DNA of 64,000 bases from JAEUIG01 sp046349775 (GTDB taxonomy: Bacteria > Planctomycetota > Planctomycetia > Planctomycetales > Planctomycetaceae), in contig JAXMBS010000017.1 in assembly GCA_046349775.1 (NCBI GenBank), forward strand, positions 15,171-79,170, written 5' to 3'. The notes below the pieces were generated by a model. The model saw nothing but the letters and a program-made list of their open reading frames with translations, did no database searches and was not told the origin of the DNA. Numbering within the stretch: the stretch's first letter is position 1; each line of letters begins with the position of its first letter. Below are positions 59,588 to 64,000 of this stretch, one piece after another. The position numbers and the translations under genes are program-made.

Positions 59588-60988
59588 ATGTCTCAGGAAT
59601 CCCGCAGCTCGCAGTTCGGGCGCTCGTTCTCCACGGCGGGATTTGGCGCGGTCCTGGCGGGACTGGGTCTGATCGCCTTCGAGCTCCGCTACAGCCTGCT
59701 GCTGTATCGGCTGGGGATCGCCGGACGCGTCGTGCTCATCACCTGCGCGATTGGTTTTGCGCTCTGGGGACTGAAGGAACTGCTGGTCGCGTGGTGGCCC
59801 GAAATCGGTCGCCGCGGCTTTGCGCGACATCGCTCAGGCCTGCCGATCGAGGGGCGCGCATACATTGTGGTGATGATCGTGCTGTTCATCGGGGCCCTGC
59901 TGGGACGGTCGAATCCCCTGCTGCTTGTATTCGCCCTGATGGCCGGGCCGTTCGTGGCGAACGCCTGGATCAGTTTTGTGCTGCTGAAAGGGTTGGCAGT
60001 GACCCGGCATGTTCCGCAACGCGTGATGGCGGGGGAGCCGGTCACCGTCGAGCTGGCCTTGCGGAACAACAAGCGGCGACTGTCGGCGTGGGTGACGACG
60101 GTGCGCGACCAGATCACCTCGCCGACCGAGCGACTGCCGGCGGAAGTCCTCATTCCGCGCGTGCCTCCCGAATCCACGCGAACCGGCAGCTACCTGCTGC
60201 GGTTGATGCATCGCGGCCGGCACGAATTCGGTCCTCTGGCGATCTCGACGCGATTTCCGCTGGGTCTGGTCGAGCGCGGCCTGACCGTCGCGCAGTCCGG
60301 CAGTATTCTCGTGTATCCCCGCATCGGACGGTTAACGGCGCGCTGGACGCAGCGATTGCGACACGCGACCGACCTGGTGCCGCAGATGTCGCCGCGCAGC
60401 GGTCCGTTTGACGACGAATTCCACAAGCTCCGCGAGTATCGCCGCGGCGACGACCTGCGGGCGATTCACTGGAAGACGACCGCACGGCGGAACGAACTGA
60501 TGGTCCGCGAGTTCCGCGAGAGTCGCGACCGGCAACTGATCGTGCTGCTGGATGCCTGGCAGCCTCTCCGTCCGACGGAACGGGACGTCGAGCAGACGGA
60601 ACTGGTGATCAGCATGGCGGCGACAATGTGTGTGCATCACCTGCGGAACAGCCGCGACTCGCACCTGTATTTTGGGGCGCACGGTGAGCCGTTTGCCGAG
60701 TGGGACAGCAGCAGCGGCGCCACCGAATCGCTCTTGGACCTGCTGGCCCTGTTGCGTCCGACTTCGTCGTCCGACTTCACGGCGCTGCGTGCCGCGGCCG
60801 CGGCGCATGGAGCCCGCCGGGCGCGGCTGCTGCTGGTTTCGACCCGTCCCGAAGTGGCGGCGCAGGAGTTGCGCCGTCTACAGGAAAAGAACGGGCCTGC
60901 GGACCGGCAACGCTGGATGGACGCCATCGAGGTGGTCGAGACTTCGCCCGAGCGGGTCTCCGAGATCGTGGACTGGCGGGAGCACTGA
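59588..60988 (+). CDS. DUF58 family protein
   Basis: This 466-residue protein starts at ATG 59588 (MSQESRSSQFGRSFSTAGFG). Two groups of membrane helices (residues about 13-65 and 88-125) precede the DUF58 domain. Its marker FDDEFHKLREYRRGDDLRAI is followed by WKTTARRNELMVREF and a VWA-like part (IVLLDAWQPLRPTERDVEQT). DUF58 proteins with MoxR-type ATPases and transglutaminases act in envelope or complex assembly. Here the transglutaminase gene follows after 75 bases, but no MoxR gene lies between the GGQ gene and this one. A longer N-terminus from 59504 is less likely. The frame is intact. Confidence 0.88.
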   Translation: MSQESRSSQFGRSFSTAGFGAVLAGLGLIAFELRYSLLLYRLGIAGRVVLITCAIGFALWGLKELLVAWWPEIGRRGFARHRSGLPIEGRAYIVVMIVLFIGALLGRSNPLLLVFALMAGPFVANAWISFVLLKGLAVTRHVPQRVMAGEPVTVELALRNNKRRLSAWVTTVRDQITSPTERLPAEVLIPRVPPESTRTGSYLLRLMHRGRHEFGPLAISTRFPLGLVERGLTVAQSGSILVYPRIGRLTARWTQRLRHATDLVPQMSPRSGPFDDEFHKLREYRRGDDLRAIHWKTTARRNELMVREFRESRDRQLIVLLDAWQPLRPTERDVEQTELVISMAATMCVHHLRNSRDSHLYFGAHGEPFAEWDSSSGATESLLDLLALLRPTSSSDFTALRAAAAAHGARRARLLLVSTRPEVAAQELRRLQEKNGPADRQRWMDAIEVVETSPERVSEIVDWREH

Positions 60989-61063
60989 TTGGACGGTCGC
61001 GCGGCTGGCTCACGCGTCGGCAACTCTGTTAAGCACGTCAGGATTCGCGGCCGAGAAGGGGGA

Positions 61064-63420
61064 ATGATGCAGCGGCTGGAGACGGTCTTCCAGGTCAGCG
61101 TGCTGGTGCTGATGTGTCTGGCGTCGGCGGTCTTCGCAGCGGCGGAGGAGCATCCGCTGGTGTCGCTGACCGCGCCGGTGGCAGTCATGTCGTGGTTGAT
61201 CGTGGACCGCGCCGGCCGGGCCGGACTAGGACCGGGCTGGTCGCTGGCGCTGGGGCTTGCGGCGGTTGGGGCGGCGGTGAGCGAGTTCTTGACCGGCGGA
61301 ATTGAAGCCCGTTCTGGCCATCGCACCTGCTGGCGGCCACTCCTGGATCATTCTGTTCCAGCACAGGAGAACCGCCACTACTGGACGTTACTCGGCCTGA
61401 CGGTCCTGCAGGTGGCCATTGCTTCCCTGTTGACGACAGATCCTTGGCTGGGGTGGCGGTGATCGCGTACGCGTCGTGCCGCGCTGTGGACGATGGGAGT
61501 CTTCACCCTGCACCACGCGCACGGTGATGCGCCGCGTCAGAGGCGCGGATGCCGATCCGGTCCGCGAGCGTCTGCCGCGCGCCGGAGCACAGCGTGCGCG
61601 CAGTCTTTGCCGTCAGGCCAGCACAGTGCACAACTCGGTGCACCTGGACCCGGCGGAGCGACTCGTCGGTTGGCACTTTACCGGCGGTGCGCTTGTGATG
61701 ACGGTCGTTGCGGCGGCCTTGTCCGGCCTGTTCTTTCATGTTCATTCCGCGCATCTGGCCGAGCCAGTATCAATTGTTTAACGACGCGCCGATCATCGGC
61801 GCCCGGCCGCTGACGGGGTTCACGGAAGATGTGAAGCTCGGAGACATGGGCGAAATCCTCGAAAATGACGAAATGGTGTTGGAGGTGCGACTCTTTGATG
61901 CCGACAGCGGCGCGCCCGTTGATCCGGCGCGGTATGCGGAGGAATTCGGATCGGATGAGCCGCTGTTCCGGGGCCAGGTGATGGAGATTTACGAGAGCGC
62001 TCAATGGCAACGGGCGAATCCGGAAATCCTTCTAACGCGCCGCGACAGCCGGCCGAGGCCCGGTGGCAACGCCAGCGAGTCGGAACGCTCCAAAGAACAG
62101 CATCGATTGAGACAACGCATCCGGCTGCAGCCGATCGGCAGCGCGATGCTGTTCGGCACCGGGCGCGTGCTGGAGTGCCGACCCGCCGAAGGACGCGGCG
62201 GAATCGACTCGGACCCTTTTTCGGGCACGTTTCGACGACATGAAGACGCCGAATTGGGACAACCCTTCGAGTACGATGCGTTCTCATCGCGACTGCAGTC
62301 ATTGCGAAGCGGGACCGGCACGGATCAGTACAAATACTTTTGTCTGTACGTCCCGCCCGAGCTGGACGAGCCGCTGCGGAAGTTTGTCAATGAGGTGATC
62401 CCAGCCGAAACGCCGATTTCAGAGAGAGCTGAGCGGATCAGGCAACGTCTTGCCGAATCGGAGGATTTCACTTACTCGCTGGACCTGACTGTCGACGATC
62501 CCAACGTTGATCCGGTGGTCGACTTCCTCAGCAACCGCAAGCGTGGCCACTGTGAGTACTACGCCTCGGCGCTGGCGTTGCTGCTGCGTGTCGCCGGCAT
62601 TCCCTCGCGCGTCGTTTCGGGGTTCAAGGGGGGCGATTTTAACGTGACCACGGGAGTGTTCGAGGTCCGGCAACTGCATGCGCATTTGTGGGTGGAAGCG
62701 TTCGACGGGCGATATTGGGTGCCACTCGACCCGACGCCGGGCGCCCGCGATGAAACCGTCGCGCAAATTCAGGGCGCTCCCTCCAACGTCCTGAGTCGTA
62801 TGACCGAAGCCTGGTCAACCGCCTGGTCTCGCGGCGTGCGGCTGTCGCGGGCGGACCAGGACCGCATGCTCTACGAGCCGCTGCGCGAAGGTGCGATCAG
62901 CGTCTGGAATGCGTTGCGGGATGTGCGCGGCACGACCTCGCGGCTGAAGGACATGCTGTACGGACTGCTGAGCTCACCCGAACGCTGGATTAGCTGGCGC
63001 GGTGGTGCCGCGGTTTTTGCCTTATTGTTGCTCGTCAGTGGGGCGACGGTCCTCGGTCGTCGGCTGTGGCGGCTGTTGCGCAGAATTCGCGGCGACAGCA
63101 GCGCTGTGCGACGAGGCGCGCCAATCGTGGCGTTTTACGAGAGGTTTCGCCGCGCAGCGGCACGCGCGGGATATGAACGCGCGGGGCCCCAGACCCCGCG
63201 GGAATTCGCGCAGAAGGTCGGCGAGCAGATCGGCGCCGGCAAAGGCCTGCCGAACCTGTCTCCGCCGATCCCGCAGTTTGTCACCGAAAACTACTACCGT
63301 GTGCGCTACGGCGACGAGGAGCTGCCGTCCGACCTGCTGGCGGCGCTGCAGCGGCAGCTCGATGACTTCGAGCGTCAGTTGCAGCAGTCGCCCGGCGCTG
63401 CGCCGCAGGGTGCCGGATAG
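61064..63420 (+). CDS. Transglutaminase (TgpA-like) membrane protein, frameshifted N-terminal part
   Basis: ATG 61064 (another at 61067) follows GAAGGGGG. The N-terminal part should be several membrane helices (VFQVSVLVLMCLASAVFAA, SWLIVDRAGRAGLGPG). It is broken by about four indels between 61335 and 61760, where FLTGGIEA, ENRHYWTLLGLTVLQVAIAS and WHFTGGALVMTVVAAALSGL appear in different frames. From about 61750 the frame is open to 63420. The transglutaminase core is present: the Cys in RKRGHCEYYASALALLLRVA, the His in LHAHLWVEAFDGRYW and the Asp in VPLDPTPG. A C-terminal helix (AVFALLLLVSGATVLG) and coil follow. The DUF58 gene precedes it, a typical pair. Confidence 0.87.
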
Positions 63421-63671
63421 GTGGCAATCGCTCAGGGGGAAATCGCCGTACTCGCACTCCCCCGTGTCCCGGGAGATTCGCCAGGCTGATCCCCACTGCC
63501 GTTTGCGGGAGCACCAGTGACGTCTGGCACTCTCCACTTCTCGATGGACGCAGCGCCTGTATCGTGCGGCGAAACCTGCCAGTCGCTGGCAACGTTGTCG
63601 GGCGGCGACGATACTGGTAGCAGCGGCCGACCGCGCGCCGTCCCTGCCGTCGTTGTTCCTCCGAATTACTA

Positions 63672-64000
63672 ATGACCCAGCCGATTCAATTCGCCGGAGA
63701 AGACCTCTCCAACGCCGCCCGCGCCCAGTTAACGACGGGCGAGCCGATCGCTCTGCGGACGTACACTCCCACGCAGGCGGTGTTCAGCAAGTCGGCCGGC
63801 GTGTTTCATTTCACGCCGGAAGGCCGCAGGCTGTACGACTTCACCAGCGGCGTGCTGGTCTCGAATCTTGGCCACAACCCGCGCCGCTGGATGCAGCGGT
63901 TCGCACAATACATGGGCTGGACGTCGGAGCATCTGTCGGGAGGCGGGAGCGGTGAGTTTTTCGAAGCGGTCACGCTGACCGCCTACAACGCGATGACCGA
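63672..64000 (+). CDS. Class III aminotransferase, N-terminal part (runs past window end)
   Basis: The frame opens at ATG 63672 (MTQPIQFAGEDLSNAARAQ) and is open to the end of the window, 109 codons. The order VFSKSAGVFHFTPEGRRLYD, FTSGVLVSNLGHNPRR and then a helix before GGGSGEFFEAVTL matches the N-terminal part of class III PLP-dependent aminotransferases, such as acetylornithine or diaminobutyrate types. The PLP Lys lies outside the window, so the substrate class cannot be fixed. The 251-base spacer before it is without a recognisable gene. Confidence 0.82.
   Translation, partial: MTQPIQFAGEDLSNAARAQLTTGEPIALRTYTPTQAVFSKSAGVFHFTPEGRRLYDFTSGVLVSNLGHNPRRWMQRFAQYMGWTSEHLSGGGSGEFFEAVTLTAYNAMT

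Overview
The window is GC-rich, tightly packed chromosomal DNA from a bacterium of the phylum Planctomycetota, most likely the Planctomycetaceae side of the order. I infer this from its gene content: four Tat-type DUF1501 proteins, a DUF1549/DUF1553 cytochrome-like protein, a DUF1570 gluzincin, a secreted EF-hand protein, an RF1-like GGQ protein, a helix-turn-helix/EIIA fusion and many TIM-barrel and beta-propeller proteins. No rRNA, tRNA or CRISPR array was seen.

Layout. 1-7 kb: a divergent DUF1553/DUF1501 pair, threonine dehydrogenase and an EF-hand protein. 7-12 kb: priA and a long NfeD-family membrane protease. 12-16 kb: a small island of phage tail-fibre genes with no other phage genes. 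16-26 kb: a DUF3500 protein, a sugar-isomerase-like protein, the HTH-EIIA fusion, a methyltransferase, an S41 protease translationally coupled to a beta-propeller, and aceE. 26.4-27.3 kb: an intact IS5-family element whose transposase needs a programmed -1 frameshift. 27-32 kb: DUF1501, a desaturase, a YcxB-like protein and ahcY. 32-37 kb: a polysaccharide cluster (nucleotide-sugar dehydrogenase, epimerase, GT2 and a membrane glycosyltransferase). 37-46 kb: metF, DUF1501, a TolB-like protein, a PadR regulator with two tandem membrane proteins, a large exported protein and a multi-pass permease-like protein. 46-53 kb: a prpB-prpC-prpD operon for propionate use, an LRR protein, DUF1501 and a beta-keto-acid cleavage enzyme. 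53-64 kb: a 626-residue unknown protein with a DUF3592 partner, a DUF255 thioredoxin-like protein, DUF1570, the GGQ protein, a DUF58 plus transglutaminase pair, and the start of a class III aminotransferase.

Many well-conserved genes are broken by single-base indels while homology continues in another frame: tdh, priA, aceE, ahcY, the sugar cluster, prpB, the DUF255 gene and the transglutaminase gene. The breaks are clustered (about 7.8-8.1, 14.2-15.5, 24.4-24.6, 31.2-36.5 and 61.3-61.8 kb) and hit essential genes, so I read most as sequence errors. These genes are annotated over their full span. The tail-fibre gene could instead be truly decayed.

The spacers are notable. Several hold long imperfect inverted repeats built from locus-specific purine-rich words of about 10 bases. 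Another small hairpin family (core CACTGGC-loop-GCCAGTG) recurs. Two DUF1501 genes share nearly identical promoter-like sequences with the same 18-base spacer.
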